64,000 nucleotides of DNA, from assembly GCA_015501595.1 (NCBI GenBank), contig JADNRX010000135.1, positions 62,001 through 126,000 on the forward strand, given 5' to 3'. The DNA comes from Hymenopellis radicata (taxonomy: Eukaryota; Basidiomycota; Agaricomycetes; Agaricales; Physalacriaceae). Both the position numbers and the translations under genes were made by a program. Below, piece by piece: positions 1 to 11,282 of this stretch. The notes under the pieces are model-generated. The model made no database searches. It was not told where the DNA came from and saw only the letters and a list, made by a program, of their open reading frames with translations. The first letter of the stretch is position 1. Each line of letters starts with the position of its first letter.

Positions 1-900
1 CAATATCCACCTGAATGTCTGAACGCTTTGGAAACACTCAGACACCTGTGGATATTGCTGAGACATCCGTTGACAAGTGCGGCAATGTCCAGCTGTACGT
101 CTGAACCCTGTGGATATCTGCAGATATTGCTCGGACATCTGCGAATATTGCTCGGAGATCTGTGGACATGTGAATCAATGTTCACCTGAATTGTGGATAT
201 TGCTGAGACATCCGCGGACATGTGCGACAATGTCCAGCTGTACATCTGAACCCTCTGGATATCTGCGGATATCGCTCAGACATCCGCGGACATGTGTGGC
301 AATGTCCAGCTGTACGTTCGAACCCTCTGGATATCTGCAGATATTGCTCGGAGATCTGCGGACATGTGATGCAATGTCCACCTGAATGTCTGAACCCTTT
401 GGAAATGCTCAGACACCTGTGGATATTGCTGAGACATCCGCGGACAGGTGCGGCAATGTCCAGCTGTACATCTGAACCCTCTGGATATCTGCGGATATCG
501 CTCAGACATCCGCGGACATGTGTGGCAATGTCCAGCTGTAGATCCGAACCCTCTGGATATCTGCAGATATTGCTCAGAGATCTGCGGATATGTGAAGCAA
601 TGTCCACCTGAATGTCTGAACCCTTTGGAAACGCTCAGACACCTGTGGATATTGCTGAGACATCCGCGGACACGTGCGGCAATGTCCAGCTGTACATCTG
701 AACCCTGTGGATATCTGCGGATATCGCTCAGACATCCGCGGACATGTGTGGCAATGTCCAGCTGTACATCTGAACCCTCTGGATATCTGCAGATATCGCT
801 CGGAGATCTGCGGACATGTGAAGCAATGTCCACCTGAATGTCTGAACTCTTTGGAAACGCTCAGACACCTGTAGGTATTGCTCAGACGTCCTAAAACAAT
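1..900. repeat. 226-bp tandem satellite (about four copies)
   Basis: The block repeats with a 226-bp period, seen from the same text recurring at 222, 448 and 674. Each period is built from three diverged units of about 75 bp sharing a core like AATGTCCAGCTGTACATCTG and GGATATCTGCGGATATCGC. Because 226 is not a multiple of three, the open frames that run through it rotate frame from copy to copy, so they are not protein genes. The array runs off the left edge of the window and decays near 900. Confidence 0.9.
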
Positions 901-950
901 GTCTATCTATATTCAGGCTCTCTGGATATTGCTTGAACTCATGTAAGAAC

Positions 951-1800
951 AAGAGAAGCCATGCCCATTTATATATTAGACTTTCCTATTCAAAATTCCT
1001 ATCCTTTAAATTTTAGATTTTTTACCTACTTTTATATTATGTAATTTATCATTATATTTCTCAATTATTTTACCTCATATTTCTTTAATTTTCTACTATT
1101 GATATTCTAATCCTTTGAAATAATTATTCTATTAAATCTCTTGAATTTTCTCTCATATTTTCTATATCATAAATCTACTATAAAACTTAAACTATCTTCT
1201 GCTACAATATATTCAATTACTACTTCTATAAAAACGCAAAGATGTTACTGAATATATCTGAATTCTGTATTTCAATTTTTTTACTATAATCTTTTGTATT
1301 ATTTCATAATCATTTCTATCATTTCTTCTAATATAGGAAATACACTATATATCTTAGATTATTTCCCTTAATTCTGAAATTTACTTTTATAAAAAATTCA
1401 AAACCTATTTTTTAATACAGTCTCTAATATACTATTTAATATTGCTTGTAAAAATATCTCAAATAATTCTGTAAAATTTTGTAATTCTGGATTTCAGATT
1501 TTGTATACATTATTATAGAGCTTTTTTCAGTTATTCTTTTACCTCTATTTCAGTCTAAAAACTCAAAATCTGAGTTTTACATTTTCTAGTTAAATTTAAG
1601 TCTTAAAAATCTTAAAAGTATTTCTATTAATCTTGCAATAAAACTCTTAAATTATTTTACCGATTTTCTACCTACTTTCTTACTATAATATATAGTTCAT
1701 AATTTAAAAGAATTCTTTTAAATTTTTAACTTAAAAAAAAGGTATAAAATGCATAGAATTTTTTACCGATAATTTTACCTCAGAATCTGAAATCTTCAAG
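951..1800. other. AT-rich block without genes
   Basis: About 850 bp of strongly AT-rich sequence with many T runs on the plus strand, sharply different from both flanks. A loose motif TTTTACCT or TTCTACCTACTTT recurs near 1020, 1070, 1540, 1660 and 1765. No coding frame is visible. It could be an AT-rich spacer, a decayed mobile element or organelle-derived DNA; composition alone cannot decide. Confidence 0.6.
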
Positions 1801-2488
1801 CAGTGTATCCGACTCCAGTAGGACTAGAGATGGACGGTACTGCATCCCAAGGAGAGACGTCTGGGTAAGTCAATACGATGTTTAGGTCAACGGAACGAGT
1901 AACTGACGATGGAAGCATGCCGCGTATATGGCTCAGAGCAGCTCGACACAGCGATTTCCATAAACTGGAACCCAAACCCCGTCCCGCACTATGAAATGTG
2001 GGGAGACCAGAATTACGAAGCTGAAAACATGTATGGGCTAGCCTGGGATGCCCTGCCGCTTTTTAACAATGCGGCTCCATTTGAGTACACAGTTCCGTAG
2101 TCAATAATTCCTTGTATTGGCCGGAGACTTTGTAGTACCTTGCTTGTATCATCAGTAACTGATTACTATCACCCAAGTCTGTCTGAGAAGAATGACCGCT
2201 GATTGTCAAACATGAGATAGCGATTTCAAGATAAAGAGCGACAATTTGAGAGAAGACGCCGCATCCCGTTGCAGTAAAACTAAGCAAGAAGACCGGTAAA
2301 AGCATCAGGCATCATTCACACAGGACTAGGCCGCGGGTATGGTTTACATTTTGTAATTGCAAGTATAACTCGTACCAACAGGCGGTGCGGGAAAGCGACG
2401 TGGGCGTGCACAGTACGTAGGTACAACGAAGAGGGATAGTCTGTCCGAGGGATAGGAAAAAATGGAGCAAAAGAGTGTATGGGATTGG
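1801..2488. other. Intergenic; no convincing gene
   Basis: A short plus-strand frame at 1909-2100 encodes 63 residues ending in FNNAAPFEYTVP and could be a 3' exon remnant, but no upstream exon joins it cleanly. The part nearest 2488 is probably the 3' flank of the minus-strand gene that ends at 2489. Confidence 0.4.
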
Positions 2489-3245
2489 CTATTCCGACGC
2501 GTCGAAGACTACCTCCTTGACGTCGAGATTGTAGACGGGCGGACTCTCAACGGGTTGCGTGGCATCGACAAAGTAATAGTCGACGGCACGAGTTTGACGG
2601 CGGTGGGTAAGGGCACGATAAGAAAGTAGACCAATGAGGAAGAAGAATCGGAGGATGACGCCAATTCCGCAGCCTGGAAGACGAATAATGTTAGAAGGAA
2701 ACGTGCGCCGACAAGGAGGATACGCACCGAGAACAAAAGCGACTGCGCGTCCTTCCCAAGGCCCGAGGGACAGAAGCGCATTGTGGAGGCGATCCGCGAC
2801 GGTTTTCGTCTCAACGCTGTAATCAGATGTTACGAGCTTGATCCTATCGCCGCCCTTGGTGTACCCCATCATAGTCGCAGCATCGAACGAGATGCGAGTG
2901 GGAGGGGCGCTGACGTTTGCAACGGGAGCAACAGCAGCTGCGTCAATGGTGGAGATGAGATCCAATCCTAGAGCCTGGCGGAAGGCGTTGGCAATGGAGA
3001 TGGACTTGCTGTGGGCGGGGCAAGGACGCCGCGTGTCGTGGTTAGCGCTACTGCGGATTACGCCCGCCTCGAACGGTGGCGGCAGCAGTGGCTTGGTGTA
3101 CTGGATGGGCTCGGAAAGAATGACTATGCGCGTTGGCGCGGCACTGACTGGAATGCGCGTAAATTAGTTGGAAATGTAGGGCGCGGATGAACGTACCTAA
3201 CGCCGCTGCTACGAAAGCAGTGAATAGGCCGGTGGAGAGCTTCAT
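2489..3245 (-). CDS. Small signal-anchor membrane protein (hypothetical)
   Basis: Three exons, 3245-3197, 3147-2728 and 2673-2489, join through introns of 49 and 54 nt with GTACGT..CAG and GTGCGT..CAG ends, giving an uninterrupted protein of 217 residues. It begins MKLSTGLFTAFVAAAL, a typical signal peptide. A second hydrophobic segment, GCGIGVILRFFFLIGLLSYR, lies near residues 155-175 and is followed by a basic stretch and an acidic tail, so a single-pass type I topology with a short cytosolic tail is likely. The second intron splits the Gly at the start of the membrane segment. I recognise no catalytic domain. Splice joins that keep the frame and a sensible topology support a real gene; function is unknown. 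Confidence 0.7.
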
Positions 3246-3319
3246 TCTGGGAGAATGCTGAGTCGGAGTAGCGCCTTATCGGCAATAGTCCAGTTAATAG
3301 TAGTAGTAGTGGTTAAGCA

Positions 3320-3430
3320 GCGTTTCGCGAGGGGACAGTATAGTCCTCTTATTCGATCAGGCCCCTTTCGTCTGCTTCTTCTTCTTCTTGGTGCCGGCGA
3401 CGAAAAAGGTCAGTTTCGATCAGGGATGTA
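3320..3430 (+). pseudogene. Fragment related to the gene at 15540-16124
   Basis: This stretch matches the reverse strand at about 15565-15655. Both read a run like VLLFDQ..F then several Phe, then VP, in one frame. Here it is an isolated piece with no gene body around it. It is most simply a duplicated or relocated 3' fragment. The rest of the gap from 3246 to 3792 shows nothing else recognisable. Confidence 0.5.
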
Positions 3431-4305
3431 CGGCTACTTTTAGCCTCGGTAATCAAGATATCCGCTTCATCGCGCCCAGGTCGGGTGCGCCTTTCTTCAT
3501 TCGGATTGACAGTTGACAGTCCCCATCGATGGCTTAATCGATGTGAACTCTGCGAGGGTAACGCCCTTAATTAAAAGATGCTGCCGAACGTGGCTATGTG
3601 GCTGGCCCCGGTCGCGCTCTAAACACTGGGCATACGCGATACCTCGACGCGACGCGACGGCTGTGAGCCTAATAGCGGCTGTGTACTACTTGTAATTTTT
3701 CGTTGATTTTAGGATAACTTGGATGTTTGTTTTCTTTCGCCACTCAGTGAAATGTGATCGCTCCGCCTCTTACCTCCTACCATCATCTCAGTATGGATAT
3801 CTCTCTCCTTCTGAACAGCGACACCCCCGTTTCCTCTGCGAACGCGTCAACACCTGTCACAAATTCCCACTCTAGTGCCATTCCTGATACCTATGTTGAT
3901 ATCGCTGCCTTGATGAACAACCTCCAGAATCACTTTCACTCACAGCAAAACCGCGCGCTAGCTCCTCAAGAAGTCGCTGAAGACTTGCGTTCCATTCTGG
4001 ACAGATCAACTTTGACAGGTTCTCGTGACGGATCACCCACTTCGCTGCCTTCATCTTCCAGCGAATCCTCTCATTCCTTGCTGTCTTCGCGATCCTCGCT
4101 GTCCTCCTCCAGTTCCGCGCGCCGCTCACCAGTCTCAAGACCTTCCTTGCCGCTTATCGAGTTCAACGTTCCCATAAACAGGAAGACGCGCCTCTCTAAA
4201 TTGTTGCGTATCGACGATGAAGCTGACACTCCCGAATATCCGGAGACAAGCACGATTGATCCTGTAGGATACCTCCATCGACTAGATCCTACAACCTGGG
4301 TTATA

Positions 4306-4560
4306 CTGTACTATTTCGACCTTGTCTTCATGGGGCGTTATGTGTTATGCATACTCTTCACAGATGTTACTCTTCATTCAGGGTCCAATTTCCTTATATG
4401 GGCAGGCGGGAGCGGCGGCAACAGCCGCCGCGCTAAAAAATTTCCTTTTTGGGCCTTACCTGGGGCCCGATTTTGGCCGTTATGCATTATGGTACCCTCA
4501 ACTCTTCATTTCACAGGCCTCCGTTATGCGTTATGCGAAGATAAGGTCGAAATAGTACAG
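4306..4560. mobile_element. Tc1/mariner-type MITE (255 bp)
   Basis: The ends are inverted copies, CTGTACTATTTCGACCTTGT on the left and its near-perfect reverse complement on the right (one mismatch, about 24 bp), flanked on both sides by TA. The TA duplication and the CTGTA start fit a Tc1/mariner derivative. There is no internal gene. It shares its terminal consensus with elements at 12924 and 34800. Its insertion shifts the frame of the host transposase gene. Confidence 0.85.
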
Positions 4561-4817
4561 TACCTGTACACAACAACGCCTACTCGTGGGGATACCCTCA
4601 AGGCTCGGAGACTGAAGAGCGTGGCAAGCCCATCTTCCACCCTCTGCTCAAGGACGACAAAGGAAACCTCGTTCCTTGCAAGCGCTCACACGGCACATGT
4701 ACGTGCTTCTTATTAACTTGTTAATTCGCGCACTACAGCAGTTATAGGTCAAGGAATCAAAGTGTGCCCGTTCAACAAGAGTCCTAGTCTTGAAGAACGA
4801 CATACGTCTGCGTCTGC

Positions 4818-5951
4818 TAGAGACCTCAACGAGTCCGACGCGAGTCAGACTCGCGATCCGGGACGTGAGTACTCACGTCCAAAAAGGTCCTGCTCAGACT
4901 CGCGTCGCACTCGACTCGCGATGACTCGTGAGTATCTGCGAGTCCACTCGCGAGTCATCGCCTCGAGTCCGAGTCACCTCGGATACTCGTGAGTACTCGC
5001 GAGTCCGTACAGCCGTACACCCCCCAGTATTCATGCCCAGTGAGCATCCCCGGGCAATGGCACGGGGACACTCAGCTGTGCATGAGGTAGGGTGGGGGGT
5101 GGTAGCTGTAGGAAGGGGTGGTGGTGGAGGGGTGGTGGTGAGATGGCGGGAGAGTGGTGAGATGGCGGGAGAGTGGTGAGATGGCGGGAGAGTGGTAGCA
5201 GAGGAGGAAGATGGAGGTGGTGGTAGTAGTCCTGATACAAAGAAAAACTCACCTGTCTCCTGTTCTCCTGCGCAATCTCACTGTCCACCTAACGCGACAC
5301 AATCCTGCCACAACCGCTGGCCACCCGATGCGACACAATCCCGCCACGACCGCTGGCCACCTAACGCAACAGCGTTACCTCCTCCCGCAAACTGTCCCGG
5401 TCGCGATTGTCGTCCTGGGCCTGGTCGTCGTCCTAGTCGTAGTAGTCGTAGTAGTCGTCCTGGTCCTGGTCGTCGTTGTGTCCTATGCTGCTTCACGGAG
5501 ACAGCAGCAGCAGGCCCGGCACAAAGCCGAGGCCAGAAACACACCTCACAGCTGTCTGACAATCGTCAGGACAGCAGAGGCGACAATCGTCGCGCTCTGG
5601 GATGTGGTGATGGTGGTAAGATAGAGAGAGTTAGCATCCGATTAGACGCTTACGCGTCGCTTCGGGACTCGGCCCGAGTCGCCGGATCTGGCGAAATTGT
5701 TGCGTAGAGCTCGTTTGAGCCACGCAAGGGTCCGTTTGAGTTGCTAAAAATTTGTAAATTAAGATAAAATACATACCTAAATATTTGCGAGTCATTGTGT
5801 GATGACTCGTGGTCCGCAGATGGATACTCAGACCCGCGACCAGACTCGCGAGTACGTGACTCGCGAGTCACACGAGTGCGAACGCCGAGGTGCCCGAGGC
5901 GAGTCGAGTCACCAGATGACTCGGTGACTCGGTGACTCGTTGAGGTCTCTA
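4818..5951. mobile_element. Non-autonomous hAT element, family A (copy 1)
   Basis: The element starts TAGAGACCTCAACGAGTC and ends with the inverse, and is flanked by perfect 8-bp duplications GCGTCTGC (4810-4817 and 5952-5959), the hAT signature. The outer 150 bp of both ends are packed with ACTCGCGAGT-type palindromes, probable transposase-binding sites. The interior is GC-rich simple sequence; open frames there (for example 5192-5707) have no domain character and are not conserved as proteins in copy 2 at 47659. It lies in the second exon of the MULE-like gene. Confidence 0.92.
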
Positions 5952-8823
5952 GCGTCTGCTGACGACGTATCTGTTCGCCTTGCCACTGAACGCCATCATC
6001 GACTGGAATCAGGTCCAAACTCTGAGTTCTTTCAACGTACTCAAGCAATCATTATGTCTTTACTAAAACTGGGTTGTCGCGACGAAGAGTCACAAGGCGA
6101 ATCCGGCGAATCCGGTCCTGTCGACAGCCTGCGCGCTCATCATCGATTTCTCCAACGTGGCTACATCGACAAGGTTACTCGCTGCACCGGCAAGATCCAA
6201 TTCAGTCACGACTTTGAAGGAAAACCGCTTCTTCAGTAAGTAATTCATTTGTGAATCTGTACCGTCTCTTCTAACTAATGTACAGCTGTGAACACTACAA
6301 GGCAACGTCAACTCGCTCACACTACGTCCAGTATATCGATGAAGGCTTCTACGATGTCGACTATCTGGAGGCGTATTTCTCTGGTGATATCGAGGAGACA
6401 AGACTTATCGAACTTGCTGCTGCTGATAATGGCTACGGACCTCTCGCATCCTGTACGACAATCACGAATATGTCCAGCCGTCGTCGACATTGTCGTAAGT
6501 TTGTTGAGCCTTTGTATATGAATATCAACCTGATAAGGCAACAGCATTTCCCCACCGTCACAAGGATGGTTCGTTCAAGCAGCCACTTATGGCTCGACAA
6601 TGCTGTAATGTTAAATTCCGCCTATTCGAACCGCTGGAGGAATATCAAGAATGCTGTCCCTACGTCTTTGTCTCCTTCTCTGGCGAGCATACTCATCCGC
6701 CTCCGCTACCGCTGAACACTCCTCGACGTATCCGTCGCGACATATTTGACATTCTCTACTCTATTGGAGAAGACTTGGTTGACTTGACGCCTCGGCGACT
6801 CCTCCGGAACACTGTTCTGTGTCGATACATCAGTTCTCACTGTGGTGACCTGCCAAACGCAACTCTTGGAGATGTACACGTTTCGCTAGCTAACCGCGCC
6901 CACCTTGCCATGTATATACGTCAAGCAAAGGCTCGTGTATATCCACATGGATCTGGCTGGAAAGGTAAGCACTCAGATGTCTTCGCAAATAAGTCTTAAT
7001 CGTTTCCAAAGGTGCTCTTCACATGTATAAGATTGAGCCGGAAATCTATCCCGTCGAAGCACGCTACATCCGCAACATCATCGAGTTCAGTCTGAATGGC
7101 GCTCCAATCAAGATCATCGTGTGCATGACACCAGATGCCAGTCGGCGGTTCAAGAACGCGCAGCGAATACAATGTGATACCTCTTATAAGCGAATCGTTG
7201 GATTTCGAGAGCTGGTAATCGGACATTGGGACAGAGACTCTCACATCAGTCCGTCTGTTCTCTCATCTGTGTACTATGATTAACAACTTGTTAGGCCTTG
7301 TATTCTGTCGAATGTACATCAACAGTGAGACTGCGGAAGCGCATGAGGCAGGTTTCGTAGAAGTGGATCGGCTCATTGAACTGGATACTGGCAGTGGATT
7401 GAAGTGGCGACATCTGGATGCCAAGTCTCTGACTGACTTTGTAGGTACTATTCTGGGGATTACGGGCGACCAAGGCGGCGGCCAGTCAAAAGGTATGTGG
7501 CAAGCCTTCAATTAACCTCTACTAGACATCCATAGGGATTGGACTCTATCTCGTCAAGGCAGCACGGAAGCGGGCACTGAAATACGACTTGTCTGAGCCT
7601 CATCGACTTATACAGGAACTTGGGCCGTACGAACACCTTCATCGTATCTATCGACTTTGCCGAACACATGCCAAGCGCAACATTCGAGAGAGTAGTGTTC
7701 CCCAGAGCGTTCGTAACGATATGCGCAGCCTTTTATGTGTGCGGCATGAGAATTGGGATGCTACGATTGCACGTATCTGTGAGGTAGGGGGAAGACTGGT
7801 CGTGGTAAGGAAGATTCATCTTTTATAACCTTATCTCTCATCGTTGCATTAGATTGGGTCTTCAACAAGCAGGCCAGCGGGTTCGCCTTTGAAGCCATGT
7901 GCTGGGAAAAAAGCAAGATCCCCCTTGAAGTTTGGCTTAGCGGCGACCGTGACGACAATCTCATCGAGTCAAGTCACTTTGATGTCAACCAGGATGGACG
8001 CCACTGCTCCCTGGTCGCAGGATTGGAGAAGGGGAGGCGATTTGACAGCATGAAGATGCAATCCATCAAGGTAACATTCTTGTATCGTCTTCACGCTCAC
8101 AAACTCATTTGCGTTGCAGGCCATCGAGCAATGGAACGTAAGGCCATCATACAAGAGTGGCAGCGCAGTGGAAAGCCAAGAACGGTCCCTCAAACGTCTC
8201 CGTAAGTGTCAAGTTCCTGTTCACTTGAGGAGTTCCGACTTGGTTCTGCAGAACTTGCGCGCGCTCATGCCCTTGAAGCTGAGGATGCCAAAATCGAGTC
8301 ATACAACGCCAAGTTCGACGATGCCAAGTCCAAGTGGTTCAAGGCCAAAGCGACCTACATCGAGCGCCAAGCAAAGCTCCGCAATGCTAATACTCAGCGA
8401 CAGATCGAGATAGCGACAAAATCCATTCAGACGGCGCGGGACTCAATCGAGAGAGAGGCGCGTAATTGGAGGGAAATCGTCAATACTGTTACTACTCTTC
8501 CTCGGGGATCAGGTAAACGTAGGGCTCTAACTTTTACGGATGTTCAATTCTAGTTGTATTGCATGCAATGTATTTTTTTCTCTGAATTCGCAGAAGTCGG
8601 TGGGGCATGTTCGTGGATGACTCTCGTCAAACGCGTTCGACAGCGCTGTGGTAGGTATCCTTGTTAGCGCTGACCTTGCACATAAACACTTTGACCAGCG
8701 TTCCAAGCATCGAAGAATGTCCGACATCACGTTACGGGCCAAGTGCTGGCAGTGGACGAGTCCACGGCCAATGTAAGGTGTTGTCAGCTCTGGAGATGGA
8801 TTGATGTAGACAGAAATTGCTAA

Positions 8824-9085
8824 CAAAACCCATCGCATAATTCAAATTTCACAAGAGCACAGAACGGATGAACCTTGGGTCTGTATTTACTATTTTGAAT
8901 CCTATAGTGAAGCCATGCACGTCGTAATGTGAATATTGGGATCCGTAGAACTAGCGATGTCTATCTACATGCCTCCCAATGCTGCGTCGTCGGTGTCTGT
9001 CGGTGTATCAGGCCACTCCGAACTTCATTCTGAAGAGACTTACTAAGCCGGGGTTATATTCAAGGGCCTCATAACCCCGGATTAG
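8824..9085. repeat. Intergenic, with a 10-bp perfect inverted repeat
   Basis: CCGGGGTTAT at 9048-9057 and ATAACCCCGG at 9071-9080 can form a 10-bp stem with a 13-nt loop. It lies in the gap between the end of the transposase gene and the convergent GMC remnant, so it may sit in either 3' flank. No gene is seen in the gap. Confidence 0.5.
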
Positions 9086-10080
9086 TCACCTGGCTGGATG
9101 TCGAGGAGGTGAGTATACAGAAGCCGCCTACAGAACATTTAGATTATGAAGCCAGAAGAGGGGGGGCAAACGAACCTTCTCGGCGACGGCATACACAGAC
9201 TGCAAGATAGCGACGGACAACATGAAGGGGAAGACGCCTGCATCAACAACACGGACGTTCACGAGACCATACACCTTGAGTGAGTTTGAGACGACACCTC
9301 CCATCTCCTGTAGAGCCATGGCGGTGGAGCCAAGGTAATGAGCAGTGGACTACATGAAGACTCAAGTCAGGTCTTGGGAGCAAAATACGATAGACAACGT
9401 ACACCCGTGCCTGTCGTATACGCCATAGTCTTGAACGACTCGGCGAAAGCCCCCCCGCCGGAGCGGGTAGTCTTGACATTGCGCGCGACGCGCGTACGTG
9501 ATCTTGGCGGTGGGGTCGTGTCCGAGGGTACAGTCGAACGTCTCGCCGGTGATAACATCATTGAGGATGGTGGTCTGCGAGACGAAGCAATCGTCCATGA
9601 TGACGCGCACGGAGCCGGGGCGGTATTCACTAGTGTTCTTGACTTGGCACTATGCATAGTGAGATGTGAAGAAGGAGGATTTACCCACAAGAATAACCGA
9701 GGATCTGCACGGGGAACAGTCACATACGAAAATGTGCACTCAAACGGCAACACGGCGACCGCGACCTGGTGTTCCACGCCGTCGCTGGGAATCGTTGCTT
9801 TACCGTCCACGGCGAACAACATGGCGAGCCGGGTTTCAGTCACGGTTGTACGAGCATCTGATAGTAGCAGAAGGACTTCTTCAAATGCATCGTCAACAGA
9901 TTCCTGTGACGGGGACGGTAGGTGGTGGCAGTTGAATTTGCTGTGCCGGGGAGGATCCAAACAGTGGCGGGTACTGAGTCGCGATTAGTGGGAGAGTCGA
10001 TGTCAAGCGTGTAATTCGATCCATAGCTAGGGTGCTGTAACATGAGTGCCGACCCCCAAAACCAATCGTTGAACATCGCT
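9086..10080 (-). pseudogene. GMC oxidoreductase, C-terminal remnant
   Basis: The clearest part reads, across a GTACGT..TAG intron, FAESFKTMAYTTGTG then STAHYLGSTAMALQEMGG, then LKVYGLVNVRVVDAGVFP, then SVYAVAEK, and ends at 9086 after one more intron. This is the usual C-terminal signature of glucose-methanol-choline oxidoreductases (FAD flavoenzymes such as aryl-alcohol oxidase or cellobiose dehydrogenase flavodomain), with the active-site His region and the VVDAGVFP strand. Upstream pieces (LDIDSPTNRDSV, TTVTETR, EYRPGSVRV) suit the substrate domain but need frame changes to join. No FAD-binding GxGxxG segment was found, so the N-terminal half seems lost or too decayed to read. Confidence 0.5.
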
Positions 10081-10990
10081 GGCGGAGGCTATCTCGTGTA
10101 TGTCGACGATGGAAGAGCAGAGAAAAGCCGAGAGCGGAGCCATATAGAAGATGGGAGTCAGGCCACAAGGACGTCAATCCAAAGATGGTGGCATCGCGTC
10201 GTTGTCGTATAAGTCGCGACAAGGAGGTCGAAGGGTTGGATGGCCATGTATCATCGCCCATAAACACGGTCTATTGTCGAGTTAATGTAGAAGCGAACCC
10301 GAAGAGGAAGGAACACGTACCGTTTTATTCGCTAGTCGTTTGAGTCGAAAGAAGGACAGTGATGCTAAAGACGCATTCTTTCCACACAAATGTAAACCTG
10401 TAAAAAGGTGCCAGTCAGGCAACGCGTAGTGGTGGGGAGATGAGGACAGGAAGAAATACTCTGAAAAGTCAGCTTCAGCACTGGGCTTTGGAAGTAGGCT
10501 CAAGGTCGGCCCGCTGTCGACAGAGCCGCAGTGCTGAAGAAGGCTTTGCGGTGTATGAAAGGAAAGAGGGGAGGAAAGGGAGAAAGGCACAAGAGAAAAT
10601 GGAACTCACCCTTCATTCATGCAAACCCGTTGTTAAATCGGGCTGCAAACATTTAATTTTCTTGAGGCGGCTGGGTGGGAATGAAGCGCGCTCGTCAGTC
10701 AAGTAACAAGTTGTAGGCAACGCTCACCAGTTATCTCAGGGTGCTACAAGCCGAGGCCGTTGCGGGTGAGAATCGCGGGCATGGAGTCTGGACAGCAGAG
10801 ACACGACGAAGGGTAAGAACAATGTAAAAGAGCTCGGGGACGCGTCGAGGACAAAGACAAGGTCCAGACCGTCCAGGAAAGGTAACTCTTCAAAGCCATT
10901 GTTCAACAGAGAACAACATATCACTTCCGTGACTGTGGGTTGTATACTTAGTGTCAACACTCACCACGGGCAACAGGACGCGTCATTTTC
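10081..10990. other. Intergenic; no gene recognised
   Basis: Open frames on both strands are short and have no domain character. It may hold remains of the upstream exons of the GMC gene (minus strand) and the promoter of the plus-strand gene that follows. Confidence 0.35.
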
Positions 10991-11017
10991 GAGCAGAGCG
11001 TGACTCTGTTGATTTGC

Positions 11018-11026
11018 TATATAAAG
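11018..11026 (+). promoter_or_regulatory. TATA box (CTATATAAA)
   Basis: A consensus TATA sequence lies about 260 bp before the chosen start at 11283, followed by a pyrimidine-rich leader (CTGTCTTCTTACTTCCCCC), the usual look of fungal core promoters. The distance allows a long 5' leader or an unrecognised first exon. Confidence 0.5.
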
Positions 11027-11282
11027 GTGAGCTCCCCTGCCTGTCTTCTTACTTCCCCCACCATCGACTCTACCCAGCCCTCGGCTGGCTCACACTTCGG
11101 TGTGCTCATCCCCCCGACTCTACCCCAGCGCCAAGAACGCCTGTTGCAGGCGCGTCGCTGGGCTCGCCGTGTATTCCGTCTGAGGCATGCTTGCTGCCAA
11201 TGGTGCGAAGAGGACGCGTGCTCATTATTCCCCTCATGCTCCCTGTCAACAATTCATGTAGCGTGTCTAACGCACTGGACAG

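Larger units (their letters stand above)
3793..8823 (+). pseudogene. MULE-like transposase gene split by two insertions
   Basis: A multi-exon gene beginning MDISLLLNSDTP with a Ser-rich N-terminal region. Removing a 255-bp element at 4306-4560 and a 1134-bp element at 4818-5951, each with one target copy, restores one frame across both sites. After that come a Cys/His segment (CKRSHGT..CQGIKVCPF, then RQCCNVKF..GEHTHPPP, a WRKY/GCM1-like zinc-binding pattern), a block with IQCDTSYKR that fits the first acidic residue of a MULE-type DDE core, then DQGGGQSKG, a CRTHAKRNI stretch, and a helical C-terminal region. Introns near 4699-4747, 6236-6285, 6495-6544, 6965-7011, 7249-7294, 8513-8593 and 8651-8698 join in phase. 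The family call rests on motif style; a related fungal DDE family is possible. Terminal repeats of its own were not found. It is inactive as it stands. Confidence 0.6.

Noticed and set aside
77..952. Several overlapping open frames of 66-185 codons on both strands with many Cys
   Set aside because: They arise from the 226-bp satellite; the same DNA is read in rotating frames, so conservation is of the repeat, not of a protein.
5192..5707. 171-codon plus-strand frame and an overlapping Val-rich frame
   Set aside because: They lie inside a non-autonomous hAT element, come from simple GTCGTC-type repeats, and are not kept in the second copy at 47659.
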